Source of the DNA: a virus
Strand: one strand, 5' to 3'
Virus record (IMG/VR): IMGVR_UViG_3300009104_000098
Span: 1 to 27,750 of that record
DNA: 27,750 nt
Shown here: positions 1 to 8,200 of the stretch, piece by piece
Layout of the letters: each line of letters opens with the position of its first letter
Position numbering within the stretch: position 1 is the first letter of the stretch
The notes under the pieces: generated by a model
What the model was told of the DNA's origin: nothing
What the model saw: only the letters and a program-made list of their open reading frames with translations
Databases searched by the model: none
Made by a program: the position numbers and the translations under genes

Positions 1-1311
1 TTTAGAATTCTAAATGCTACTAATGATCAAAATGTAAACTGTACAATAACTAATTCTGGAACAGGCACAGGAAGTCATACTCTATTTGATTTAACAACAG
101 CAGCTGGTGCAGGTGATCCAAAAATAAGATGGTCAATAGCAGGAAATGAAAATTATGAGATGGGGATTGATAATTCAGATGGTGATAAGTTAAAAATTTC
201 ACAAGGATCAGCACTAGGAACTACAGATAGAATGGTTTTTTCTGGTGGAAAAGTCGGAATCGGCACCACGAGTCCTGATGGCATTTTGCATTTAGACGAA
301 GGTGCTGCCGATGATTGTACGCTGATTTGTGAAACCCATGCTGGCGGTGATTCTATGATTAGATTCACTCAAGGTTCATCAGACCCAGCTTGGTCAATCG
401 GATTAGATTCGTCTGCATCAGATGGCTTATCTATTGCTTATAAAAGTGATGGCTACCCATCTTTGACAACGAATAATTTAGTGTCGGTATCTACTGGTGG
501 AAATGTTGGAATTGGAACTGCTAGTCCTAGTGCTTTGCTAGATGTAGGCGGCGGCTCAGTAGCAGACCCAACAATACTTATAGATTCTGCAAGTGGTGGC
601 GATCCACAACTTCATTTTGATACGAGTGCGGCTAACAGGTCAGCAATTATTGGTTTTTACGATCAGGGTACAAAATCTGGTGGAATAAGCTATGAACACA
701 ATGGAGATTATTTAAAATTTATAGTTGCGTCAGCTACAACTGAGGTTATGAGAGTAGACTCAAATGGTCGATTAGGTCTCAATACCACTTCGGCAGCTGG
801 ACTCATTGATTGCAATGGAACTTCTTATTTCCGAAATAGGATGCACATCGCAGGAAGCGGAGACATTCAGTGGGAGGGAGGCATTTATTTTACTATTATA
901 GAAAGTGGCAATGATCTGCTCTTAAAAAGAGGCGATACTTTAGCTACGATTGGTACATGGGATAGTTCTGGTACATATACAGCATCTGACGAGAGACACA
1001 AAGAGAATATAGCTACAATTACAGGAGCTACCGATAAAGTAAAACAACTAAGGGGAGTAACGCATACTTGGAAAGAAGCTATGCAAGATCCTGATGATGC
1101 AGATAGAGTTATGTATGGTCTTATAGCACAAGAGGTAGAAACAGTTATTCCAGAATTAGTGCATACAGCAAAAGTAACAGACACAGAGCCTAATGGATGG
1201 AAATCAGTAGCTTACGAAAAAGTTGTACCATTATTAATTGAATCTATTAAAGAACTCTCAGCAGAAGTTGAGCAATTAAAACAACAAGCACATGAAAAGT
1301 GCGATAACTAA
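1..1311 (+). CDS. Tail fibre/appendage protein with C-terminal S74 intramolecular chaperone (5' partial)
   Basis: The reading frame is open from the first base, so the gene starts before the window; 436 residues are visible. The N-terminal part has repeated beta-structured segments of the type GGKVGIGTTSP, GGNVGIGTASP and NGRLGLNTTS, typical of phage fibres and bacterial adhesins. The last ~109 residues (from about residue 328) are a Peptidase_S74 domain: SDERHKENI, then YGLIAQEVE, then YEKVVPLLIESIKEL running into a coiled coil. In known members this domain helps the fibre trimerise and then cuts itself off just before the Ser of the SDER motif; that mechanism is family knowledge. The protein is probably the host-recognition fibre. 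An internal ATG at 160 is not the true start because coding sequence continues upstream of it. Confidence 0.9.
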   Translation, partial: FRILNATNDQNVNCTITNSGTGTGSHTLFDLTTAAGAGDPKIRWSIAGNENYEMGIDNSDGDKLKISQGSALGTTDRMVFSGGKVGIGTTSPDGILHLDEGAADDCTLICETHAGGDSMIRFTQGSSDPAWSIGLDSSASDGLSIAYKSDGYPSLTTNNLVSVSTGGNVGIGTASPSALLDVGGGSVADPTILIDSASGGDPQLHFDTSAANRSAIIGFYDQGTKSGGISYEHNGDYLKFIVASATTEVMRVDSNGRLGLNTTSAAGLIDCNGTSYFRNRMHIAGSGDIQWEGGIYFTIIESGNDLLLKRGDTLATIGTWDSSGTYTASDERHKENIATITGATDKVKQLRGVTHTWKEAMQDPDDADRVMYGLIAQEVETVIPELVHTAKVTDTEPNGWKSVAYEKVVPLLIESIKELSAEVEQLKQQAHEKCDN

Positions 1312-1325
1312 AAGAGGAAAATTAA

Positions 1326-1673
1326 ATGGCAAATACTTACGCATGGGACACAAAAACAGTTGACGTATATCCCACTTACGAATCTGAAAGCGATGTAGTC
1401 TACAATGTTCACTGGCGTTTAACAGCGACAAGCGATCAAGACGATGCTGAAGGCAATCCGTATACTGCAAGTGTCTATGGCACTCAAACTGTATCACTAG
1501 AAGATATAAGCACTGACTTTATCCCTTTCGCTGATTTGACTGAATCTGACACGCAAGGCTGGACTGAAACAGCAATCGGTGAAGATGAAGTGCAATTACT
1601 GAAAGATGGATTAGATGCTAATATCACTGAGCAGATCACGCCGACATCAGAGACTAAAACGATAGGCGAATAA
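1326..1673 (+). CDS. Small fibre-associated protein, DUF7936-like
   Basis: 115 residues, started by an ATG with a good upstream AGAGGAAA site, 14 bases after the fibre gene. The core NVHWRLTATSDQDD, PFADLTESDTQGW and the C-terminal stretch LLKDGLDANITEQITP match, from memory, a family (DUF7936) that commonly sits directly after S74 fibre genes in phages. No catalytic motif, signal peptide or membrane segment is seen. Its position argues for a fibre chaperone, adaptor or small virion protein, but the function is unknown. Confidence 0.8.
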   Translation: MANTYAWDTKTVDVYPTYESESDVVYNVHWRLTATSDQDDAEGNPYTASVYGTQTVSLEDISTDFIPFADLTESDTQGWTETAIGEDEVQLLKDGLDANITEQITPTSETKTIGE

Positions 1674-1674
1674 T

Positions 1675-3183
1675 ATGGCGTTGATGCCTATAACACCTAA
1701 AGCTGGAGTCTTTACCAATGGAACTGACTATCAAAACAAAGGTCGTTGGATAACCAGCAATCTCATTCGCTTTCAAGATGGCGTTCTAGTTCCAATAAAA
1801 GGTTGGGACTTGCTTCGTAGCACAGCGCTGACTGGTATTCCTATTGCCATTTACTCATACAACAAAAATGACGGAGATCAAATTCTAGTCGTAGGAACTG
1901 ACGAAAAAGTTTACACGCTTTATAACTTTGTATGGAGAGATATTACTCCATCTGGCTTTGTAACCCCAGACAGCACTTCTCCGCTTGGCTACGGCGCATA
2001 CAATTACAACGTAGAAGATTATGGCGATGCTCGTTCACAATCAGGCTTAGGCTTCAACGCTCATAGCTATTCATTCGACAACTGGGGCGAACACTTAGTA
2101 TTTACTTGTTCATCAGACGGAAAGTTATATCAATGGCGACCAGACGCAGGAAGCGGAACACCTGACGCAACTGCAACTGTAATCACTAATGCACCAACAG
2201 GCTGTCAATCTCTCGTAGTCAGCAATGAAAGGCATTTAGTCGCTATTGGTGCTAATAATGATCCGCGTAAAGTGTCATGGTCATCAAGAGAAGCAAACAC
2301 CACATGGACAGCGGCTTCTACAAACACAGCAGGCGATCTTCAAATTCCAACAGGTGGTCGTGCATTATCAGCAATTAAATGGCAAACAGACATCTTAATC
2401 TGGACAGACACAGGTCTAGCTCGTCTCTACTACACAGGATCGCCTTTCATCTATGGCATCTCAGACGCAGGAACAAACTGCAAAGCAATATCACCAAGAG
2501 CGATAACAAGTGCGGGAAATTTCATCGCATGGCTCGGTGAGAAATCAGTCTTTGTATATGATGGCTCAGTTCGAGAAATACAAAGCCCTGTCAGCTCGTA
2601 TATTTTTGACAACATCAATTATTTATATCGCAAAGCAACAACAGCAGGACACAACAGCTCAAACAATGAGATTTGGTTCTTTTTCCCTAGTGGCGAAAGT
2701 AAAACGCCTGACAAATACGTTTTATGGAACTACATCGACAACACTTGGGCAATCGGCGAGCTTAGTCGTGGTTGTTATCATGACGAGGGCGTTTTTGATT
2801 ACCCAATCGCTGGCGATGAAAATGGCTTCATCTACTATCAAGAAAAAGGCAATCTTTTCAACAGCAAAGATCTAGGCACAGCTAAACCAACAGCAACGTC
2901 AGGCGCAATACAACTAGCAAACGGAGACAACTACATACACGCAACGCAAGTGATACCTGATTCTGAAGCAAACACATTGCCAGGCGTGACTCTAAGTTTC
3001 AAAGGTCGCTTCACACCACTAGGCGCTCAAACAGACTTCGGAAGCGTGACTTTTGATAATGACGGCTACTCTGACTGTCGCATAAGCGCGAGAGAAATAT
3101 CTTTAATAATAGAAGGCGACACGAATCAAGACTTCTCACTAGGCAACATAAGACTCGATCTAAAAAATGGAGGACGCAGATAA
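1675..3183 (+). CDS. Large beta-rich structural protein (possible tail hub/stabilisation protein)
   Basis: 502 residues starting one base after the previous stop. The protein is rich in Trp, Tyr, Gly and Asn, with repeated short strand-turn units such as DQILVVGTDEKVYTLYN, DNWGEHLVFTCSSDGKLYQW and NFIAWLGEKSVFVYDG. These look like blades of a beta-propeller. There are no membrane segments. It lies between the fibre and the ejection proteins, where P22-like phages have tail accessory genes; P22 gp10, a packaged-DNA stabilisation and tail-hub protein, is the closest functional idea. I do not claim sequence homology to gp10. A virion role is likely from context, and the exact function is inference. 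Confidence 0.8.
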   Translation: MALMPITPKAGVFTNGTDYQNKGRWITSNLIRFQDGVLVPIKGWDLLRSTALTGIPIAIYSYNKNDGDQILVVGTDEKVYTLYNFVWRDITPSGFVTPDSTSPLGYGAYNYNVEDYGDARSQSGLGFNAHSYSFDNWGEHLVFTCSSDGKLYQWRPDAGSGTPDATATVITNAPTGCQSLVVSNERHLVAIGANNDPRKVSWSSREANTTWTAASTNTAGDLQIPTGGRALSAIKWQTDILIWTDTGLARLYYTGSPFIYGISDAGTNCKAISPRAITSAGNFIAWLGEKSVFVYDGSVREIQSPVSSYIFDNINYLYRKATTAGHNSSNNEIWFFFPSGESKTPDKYVLWNYIDNTWAIGELSRGCYHDEGVFDYPIAGDENGFIYYQEKGNLFNSKDLGTAKPTATSGAIQLANGDNYIHATQVIPDSEANTLPGVTLSFKGRFTPLGAQTDFGSVTFDNDGYSDCRISAREISLIIEGDTNQDFSLGNIRLDLKNGGRR

Positions 3184-3407
3184 TGAGACAAGCATTGACA
3201 CGACCAAAAAACGAATACGATGAAAAATATATGAATTATCTTGTCTCTGAAGTCGAACAACGAGACGGCTTAGCCTTTAAAAAAGGCGAGCGCATAGAAG
3301 CAAATGGTGGCGATCAAACAGAAATTGTTTTAGTGTCGCCAAACGGAACAAAATACAAACTACAAGTAAGCGATGCAGGCACACTCTCTACAACAACGAC
3401 AGTCTAA
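3183..3407 (+). CDS. Hypothetical small phage protein
   Basis: 74 residues. The start overlaps the previous stop by one base (TAATG), so translation is probably coupled. The N-terminal half is charged (RPKNEYDEKYMNYLVSEVEQRDG) and the C-terminal half looks beta-rich (EIVLVSPNGTKYKLQVSDAGTLSTTTTV), resembling a small decoration or adaptor protein. I do not recognise a family. Position inside the tail block suggests a structural or assembly role. Confidence 0.7.
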   Translation: MRQALTRPKNEYDEKYMNYLVSEVEQRDGLAFKKGERIEANGGDQTEIVLVSPNGTKYKLQVSDAGTLSTTTTV

Positions 3408-3774
3408 TAAAGTCGCTGATAGCGTTTGGAATTGGTGCGAACCATTAATTTCTAAATGTATTCAATATCAAGATATGTATAATATTAGCAACGTGCGAGA
3501 ATTTATCGAAACTGGGCGTTTTCAGTTATTTCCGCATCATAATCAGCAATCCTGTTTTGTGACAGAACTGGTTATATACCCTCAATCAAAGGCTTTAAAC
3601 TTGATCTTCTGCGCAGGTCGTTTTGAAGATTTAGAAGAAATGCTACCTAGCATTGAAAGTTTCGCAAAGCATTTCGGCGCAACAAAGCTCTATGGTGGCG
3701 GAAGAAAAGGCTGGATCAGATCAACAAAAAGACTCGGATTCGAGCCTGAATTTATAATAAGTAAAGAAATATAG
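3373..3774 (+). CDS. GNAT-like phage protein
   Basis: 133 residues, overlapping the preceding gene by 35 bases, so the start may be later than this ATG. The C-terminal half (FVTELVIYP, then FEDLEEMLPSIESFAKHFGATKLYGGGRKGWIRSTKRLGFEPE) has the order of a degenerate GNAT N-acetyltransferase fold: central strand, helix, a G-R-x-G-W loop, then a strand. Similar short proteins are common in the tail or ejection region of phages. The acetyl-CoA loop (Q/R-x-x-G-x-G/A) is not clearly conserved, so it may be a structural relative rather than an enzyme. Confidence 0.75.
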   Translation: MQAHSLQQRQSNKVADSVWNWCEPLISKCIQYQDMYNISNVREFIETGRFQLFPHHNQQSCFVTELVIYPQSKALNLIFCAGRFEDLEEMLPSIESFAKHFGATKLYGGGRKGWIRSTKRLGFEPEFIISKEI

Positions 3775-3784
3775 GTAATCATTC

Positions 3785-4582
3785 ATGTCAAAAGGTACTT
3801 CGACAACTTCAACAGAAATCAACCCTGAACTGCTTTCTATGTATAAAACTGTGTTTTCGGGTGCAGAAAGCGCGGCTAAACTACCCTTCCAGCCTTACAC
3901 TGATCCAAAAGTTGCTGGATTTAATCCTGACGACATTACTGCATTTGACGCAACAAGAGGCATGTTTGGCGATGCAATGGGATATAACCCTAGAGCTGAA
4001 CTAGCAAACATGGGAACAGCGTCACTTGATATATCACCTTATATGAACCCTTATCAGACAGAAGTGATTGATCGCGCAATTTCAGATCTTGATAGAGCAA
4101 GACAAATACAAATTGCAGACAGTCAAGACAGAGCCATAGGTGCTGGCGCTTTTGGCGGATCTCGCTCAGCAATACTAGAAAAAGACGCAGATCGTGGTTA
4201 TTTCGATGCTGTAGGTCGCACAGTTTCAGATCTCAGAAAATCAGGCTTCGATACAGCCGCACAACTTGGGCTTGATGATCGTGCATACAGAACAGGAATC
4301 CAAAGCGGTCTTTTGTCAGACCAATATCAAACGCTTGGCTTGTTAGGCGGAGTAGGAGCCATGGAAAGAGCAATGCAACAGCAAGGTCTTGACGCAAACT
4401 ATGAAGAGTTCTTGAGATCGATTGGGTACCCTGATACTCAACTTGATCGTCTAAAGTCTGGCGTCAGCTTTTTACCATCTTCTACAAATGCAACAACAAG
4501 ACAAAAAACAGGCGCAGGAGATATTTTAGGCGCTCTCAGTGGTTTATTTGGAACAGCTCTACAAGGAGGTTATTTTAAATGA
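3785..4582 (+). CDS. Internal virion / DNA ejection protein
   Basis: 265 residues, alanine, glycine and glutamine rich, mostly predicted helical. The sequence PYMNPYQ (85-91) followed by a helix with SDLDRARQIQ and then GAGAFGGSR (119-127) is a pattern I associate with ejection or internal-virion proteins of uncultured marine podophages. The tail (GDILGALSGLFGTALQGGYFK) is a glycine-rich hydrophobic segment that could insert in a membrane. It is followed by two further proteins of similar character with overlapping or close ends, like the gp7-gp20-gp16 set of P22 or gp14-15-16 of T7. The role is inferred from composition and order. Confidence 0.75.
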   Translation: MSKGTSTTSTEINPELLSMYKTVFSGAESAAKLPFQPYTDPKVAGFNPDDITAFDATRGMFGDAMGYNPRAELANMGTASLDISPYMNPYQTEVIDRAISDLDRARQIQIADSQDRAIGAGAFGGSRSAILEKDADRGYFDAVGRTVSDLRKSGFDTAAQLGLDDRAYRTGIQSGLLSDQYQTLGLLGGVGAMERAMQQQGLDANYEEFLRSIGYPDTQLDRLKSGVSFLPSSTNATTRQKTGAGDILGALSGLFGTALQGGYFK

Positions 4583-5910
4583 CGCCTGAATACATAAGAT
4601 ATTTAGAGCAAATGCAACAGCTTGCTCAACAACAAGCTCAACAGCAACAACAAGCTCAACAGCAACAACAAGCTCAACAGCAACAGTTTGCTGTTCAACA
4701 ACCAAGACGAGCGAGTAGCTTTTTTGCAAGAGGTGGCGGATTTCGACCTAACGAAGCTCAACAGCAAGCATTACAGCAAGGCTTCTTTAATACACAAGCA
4801 GAAGCAGACGCTTATCAACAACAACAAAGACAAGCTCGCAACACAGGGCTAGGAAACATGCTCATGTCTCTCAGTGACGCATTTGCAGGAAGAAACATAG
4901 GCGCTGAAGCTCAACAAAGACAAGCGAACATGCTTGCTATGCAACAAGCTCAAGAAGCAGCCAATGAGAGAGCTAGACAAGAGCAACAGAGAGTCAGTCT
5001 TAATCAGCAAATAGATCAACTTGTCTTGTCAGGTAAAATGACAGAAGCAATGGGTGAATACGCAAAATCTGATCCTTCTATTTTAGGTGAGATTTATAAA
5101 CAAGAAATGACACCAGTAAAGGGTCCATCTTCATGGGAAGAATACATAAGAACTGACACTTCTCCTACTAGCACTGAATATGATCAATTTTTAGCAGACA
5201 AACAAACTAGAAGCGCGACTCAAAACATACTTAAACTGCCAAACGAAGCTGAGTGGAAATATAAAGAAATTGACTACACTGAAGGAAGAAAAGAAATAGC
5301 TGAAGATAAGAAAATACTTCAAACAAACAGCGCTTTAGTTCCTAAATTTAGACAAGCACAAATAATATTGAATCAAGAAGATTTCGACACAGGTATTTTG
5401 CAAAAAGCAACATTAGGCCCTAGACAACTATATGCTGAAATTACAGGCATTGATGATCCTAACGTCACAAATCAACTTGTTTTTGAAGCGATAGCAAGTT
5501 ACGCAACACCAAGAATGAGACCACCCGGCTCTGGTGCTTCATCAGATTTTGAGCAAATGATGTTTGCGAGAGCAACAGTAGGGCTTGGTAAAAGCAAAGA
5601 AGCCAACAGAGTTATTGTTGCGACTGCAATTCAACAAGCAGAGCGAGATCGAAAACTGTTGCAACTCAAAGAGCAATATTTTGCAAGAGAAAGAGATACG
5701 CTCGGTTTTGACGCTTATATGAGCGATAACCCTGATTTAATGCCGCTTGTTTATCAAAAAATAGACGCTCAAGCAGTCAATGAAAATAACGAAAGCATAA
5801 TAGGAAACATGGCAGACACAAACGCAATTAAAGAAGGTGAAGCATATATTGATACGAGTGATCCTGATAATCCTGTTTTAAGAATATTCAGCAAAGAAAA
5901 TTTTGAGTAA
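4579..5910 (+). CDS. Glutamine-rich internal virion / DNA ejection protein
   Basis: 443 residues. A strong AAGGAGGT site sits eight bases before the ATG, which overlaps the previous stop (ATGA). Residues about 10-40 are almost pure Gln/Ala, encoded by a tandem 18-bp repeat. The middle is helical and charged (residues about 80-170), and the rest is mixed with no recognised enzyme motif. It sits between two proteins of similar type, so it is probably ejected with the DNA or forms part of an internal core. The family is not recognised beyond this context. Confidence 0.75.
   Translation: MTPEYIRYLEQMQQLAQQQAQQQQQAQQQQQAQQQQFAVQQPRRASSFFARGGGFRPNEAQQQALQQGFFNTQAEADAYQQQQRQARNTGLGNMLMSLSDAFAGRNIGAEAQQRQANMLAMQQAQEAANERARQEQQRVSLNQQIDQLVLSGKMTEAMGEYAKSDPSILGEIYKQEMTPVKGPSSWEEYIRTDTSPTSTEYDQFLADKQTRSATQNILKLPNEAEWKYKEIDYTEGRKEIAEDKKILQTNSALVPKFRQAQIILNQEDFDTGILQKATLGPRQLYAEITGIDDPNVTNQLVFEAIASYATPRMRPPGSGASSDFEQMMFARATVGLGKSKEANRVIVATAIQQAERDRKLLQLKEQYFARERDTLGFDAYMSDNPDLMPLVYQKIDAQAVNENNESIIGNMADTNAIKEGEAYIDTSDPDNPVLRIFSKENFE
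4631..4684 (+). repeat. Three perfect tandem 18-bp units encoding Gln/Ala
   Basis: The unit AACAAGCTCAACAGCAAC occurs three times in a row without a mismatch, with partial copies on both sides. It lies in frame inside the ejection gene, so copy number can change by six residues without breaking the frame. Confidence 0.9.
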
Positions 5911-5912
5911 AC

Positions 5913-7484
5913 ATGAGCGAATTAAAAAACAAAAGATATAATCCTCAAAAACGCGCTGAAGAAGAAAGATCGTCAACGAATTTCAAAAACATCATTAGAT
6001 CAGCGCTCGGACAAGGCTTAGCTCTAGGCTTCGGTGACGAAGTTGAAGCGTTTGCAAGATCATTAGCAAGCAACAAAGATTATGATGATATTGTCAAAGA
6101 AGTAAGACAAGAAATCGATCAATTCAGAGTTGATAATCCAGCTCTTGCATATTCAACAGAAATTGGTGGCGCTCTAATACCTTCACTTGCTATGGGCGCA
6201 GTTACAGGTGGCACAGGAACAGGCGCTAATCTCACAGCTACAGGAGCAAGAGTTGCGGGCGCTGGAAGAAGAATTAATCAAGCGAAAAATATTGCTAAAC
6301 AAACAGCACCGCAAGTTGGATTGGGAGCCACTTATGGTGCAGGTGTTTCAGAAGGCGACATTGTTGATAGAGCAAAAAGCGCAGGCGTTTCAGGCGGTAT
6401 CACAGCAGTTGCGTCTCCTGTTGCTGGCGCTGTTTTGCCTAAAGTTTCAGAAGCCGCTAAAAAGTTAATGAAAAAAGGAACGCAACTAACGCCCGGTCAA
6501 GCAACACAAGGAACAGTTGTCGGAGACACGCTAAAAAAATTAGAAGAAACAGTCAGCTCATTGCCATTAATAGGAACTGAAAAAGCATTACAACGATCAA
6601 CACAAACTTTCAACAGATCTGTCATCAACGATGTTTTGAAAAAAATTAACAAACAACTACCAAGCGTTGTTGACGATGCAGGCTTATATTTAGACAGACA
6701 AGTGAGAAACGCGCTTGACAGAAGCGTGAAAAATTTGAAAGTAAATGATATTAATAAATTAAAAGCAAAAATTGACAATACTTTGAATAACTCTTTATTA
6801 AAGCCAAGCGAAATAAAAGACATCAATATCAGACTAAATAAGTTACTTTATGGAAAAGCAACTGACAACCAACTAACAGGAAAATCTTTGCAAAAAGCAG
6901 ACTCATGGTTAAGGCGACAGATTAACAGATATAAAACGTCAGGAGACGCTGTTCAAAGAGAAATGGGCGATGTATATGATGAAGTTTACAGAGCGCTTGA
7001 CGATACACTTCAAACTGACAACTCAGCAGGCTTGATTAAATCATATAATAACGCAAAAAGCGCTTACGGAGATCTGCTTGTAATTTCAAAAGCTGGAACT
7101 GCATCAGCAAATCAAGGAAATATTTTTACACCAGCTCAGTTGCGACAAGCTGGAAAAGCCGCCGACAAATCGTCAGGAAAAACAAAAACATTTCGTGGCG
7201 AAAGTAAAATGCAAGATATGGCAGAACTTGGGCAAAACATGATCGGACAAACGCTATCAGACTCAGGAACAACAGCAAGAACACTAACTGCTGGCGGTAT
7301 TTTGGGTGGTGGCGCTGTTGTTGACCCTGTTTCAGCGCTATCAACTACAGGAGTTCTTTCAGCATATCAAAACCCTGCGACACAAAGACTTTTACTAGAA
7401 TTGCTAAGAGCTAGTGGACAAGTAGGAAGAACTTCAGTGCCAGTTATATCAGGAAGAGTTGGTCGAGACGTAACGCAAAACTAA
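5913..7484 (+). CDS. Large internal virion / ejection-like protein
   Basis: 523 residues, last gene of the rightward late block. After a charged N-terminus (MSELKNKRYNPQKRAEEE) comes ALGQGLALGFGDEVEAF and two glycine/alanine hydrophobic stretches (about residues 85-125 and 145-175) that could cross or enter a membrane. A long, lysine-rich helical region follows (about 220-370), and another Gly/Ala-rich stretch near 450-480. This composition is common among podovirus proteins injected with the genome. There is no lysozyme or protease motif that I can identify. The name is by analogy and gene order. Confidence 0.75.
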   Translation: MSELKNKRYNPQKRAEEERSSTNFKNIIRSALGQGLALGFGDEVEAFARSLASNKDYDDIVKEVRQEIDQFRVDNPALAYSTEIGGALIPSLAMGAVTGGTGTGANLTATGARVAGAGRRINQAKNIAKQTAPQVGLGATYGAGVSEGDIVDRAKSAGVSGGITAVASPVAGAVLPKVSEAAKKLMKKGTQLTPGQATQGTVVGDTLKKLEETVSSLPLIGTEKALQRSTQTFNRSVINDVLKKINKQLPSVVDDAGLYLDRQVRNALDRSVKNLKVNDINKLKAKIDNTLNNSLLKPSEIKDINIRLNKLLYGKATDNQLTGKSLQKADSWLRRQINRYKTSGDAVQREMGDVYDEVYRALDDTLQTDNSAGLIKSYNNAKSAYGDLLVISKAGTASANQGNIFTPAQLRQAGKAADKSSGKTKTFRGESKMQDMAELGQNMIGQTLSDSGTTARTLTAGGILGGGAVVDPVSALSTTGVLSAYQNPATQRLLLELLRASGQVGRTSVPVISGRVGRDVTQN

Positions 7485-7603
7485 ACAAGAACTAACATAA
7501 TCGTCTGAATTAAAAGACCTGCCCAGCATACTCTGAACATAAATCGATAACGATTTATTTCGTCTATTAGATTGTCTCGCTCTTTTTGACTCACGATTAA
7601 CAT
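7481..7603 (-). CDS. Possible 40-aa single-pass membrane protein
   Basis: This reverse reading frame encodes MLIVSQKERDNLIDEINRYR followed by a hydrophobic stretch FMFRVCWAGLLIQTIMLVLV that reaches the stop. It would be a short N-in membrane peptide. It meets the end of the ejection gene tail to tail with a 4-base overlap and would be the last gene of the leftward operon. No good ribosome site is visible, so it is only moderately supported. An 8-bp palindrome at 7539-7558 lies within it. Confidence 0.4.
   Translation of the reverse strand: MLIVSQKERDNLIDEINRYRFMFRVCWAGLLIQTIMLVLV
7539..7558. terminator. Perfect 8-bp inverted repeat between convergent operons
   Basis: ATAAATCG and CGATTTAT are separated by ATAA. 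The hairpin lies just past the end of the rightward late operon and could slow or stop transcription from either side. It is AT-rich and lacks a proper T-run on the right, so a terminator role is tentative. Confidence 0.3.
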
Positions 7604-7666
7604 AGATTTAAGTGAAAGTGGGATTAATTACAATTATAACGACTCATTTTTTTTATTCAAATAAGA

Positions 7667-7936
7667 TCATGTTTTATCTCTGTCAAACTCGTTTAGTATC
7701 TCGATAATTTTTAAATATCCTTGAATATCTTGTTGAGTATCTCTGTTGTCAGGATCATTAAACAATCGATTCACTTTAAACTTTAGCATGACACAACACG
7801 CTTGCTGTGGCGAGATGTGCATATCGAACATCCCTGACAGATCTTTTGCGAACTGTCTAAAAAATCTGCGCGGATGTCCGTATTGTTTGCCTTTTTCGTG
7901 TATTAGCTCGTCAACTTGAAATTCGCTATCAATCAT
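7667..7936 (-). CDS. DUF6378-like all-alpha protein (MazG-type fold candidate)
   Basis: About 89 residues from the ATG at 7936, which overlaps the upstream stop by 8 bases; a longer version from 7963 would overlap by 35 and is less likely. The order EKGKQYGHPRRFFRQFA, then ISPQQACCVMLKFKVNRLFNDPDNRDTQQDIQGYLKIIEIL, matches a phage family I know as DUF6378 (K-Q-Y-G-D/H-P, then helix, then K-x-x-R-L, then D-x-x-D-I-x-G-Y). Its helices resemble nucleotide pyrophosphohydrolases of the MazG group. Catalytic acidic residues are not obvious, so an enzymatic role in nucleotide pools is only a possibility. Confidence 0.7.
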   Translation of the reverse strand: MIDSEFQVDELIHEKGKQYGHPRRFFRQFAKDLSGMFDMHISPQQACCVMLKFKVNRLFNDPDNRDTQQDIQGYLKIIEILNEFDRDKT

Positions 7937-8189
7937 CTTTGACTTTTTTCGTCTCAGTGACAATGCTTATATCTTTGACAGGCTTAATATTTTGCTCGTC
8001 AAGTAAACCTTTAAAGCGCTCAGACATCGTTTCGAGCGCAACATTCGTCTTGCTTAACTGATACGATTGCTCGTTTGCTTCATTTTGCATTTTTAGCAAT
8101 ATATTAAAATTTTGAACTGTTTGCTCGCTCAAGTCTGCGACATTATATGTTTCGTTATCAAATGTAATCGTTTGCTCTTTTTCAGTCAT
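7929..8189 (-). CDS. Small coiled-coil protein, DUF6447-like
   Basis: 86 residues with AAGGAAA upstream of the ATG. The N-terminal ITFDNETYNVADLSEQTVQNF followed by a heptad-like helix (NEANEQSYQLSKTNVALETMSERFKGLL) resembles the phage family DUF6447, whose function is unknown. It starts 11 bases after the integrase stop and overlaps the next gene, so it is part of the leftward operon. Confidence 0.7.
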   Translation of the reverse strand: MTEKEQTITFDNETYNVADLSEQTVQNFNILLKMQNEANEQSYQLSKTNVALETMSERFKGLLDEQNIKPVKDISIVTETKKVKDD

Positions 8190-8200
8190 AGTTTTTCCTT

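Noticed and set aside
885-1184. Minus-strand frame under the tail fibre
   Set aside because: It is a shadow of the well-supported S74 gene, without ribosome site or domain.
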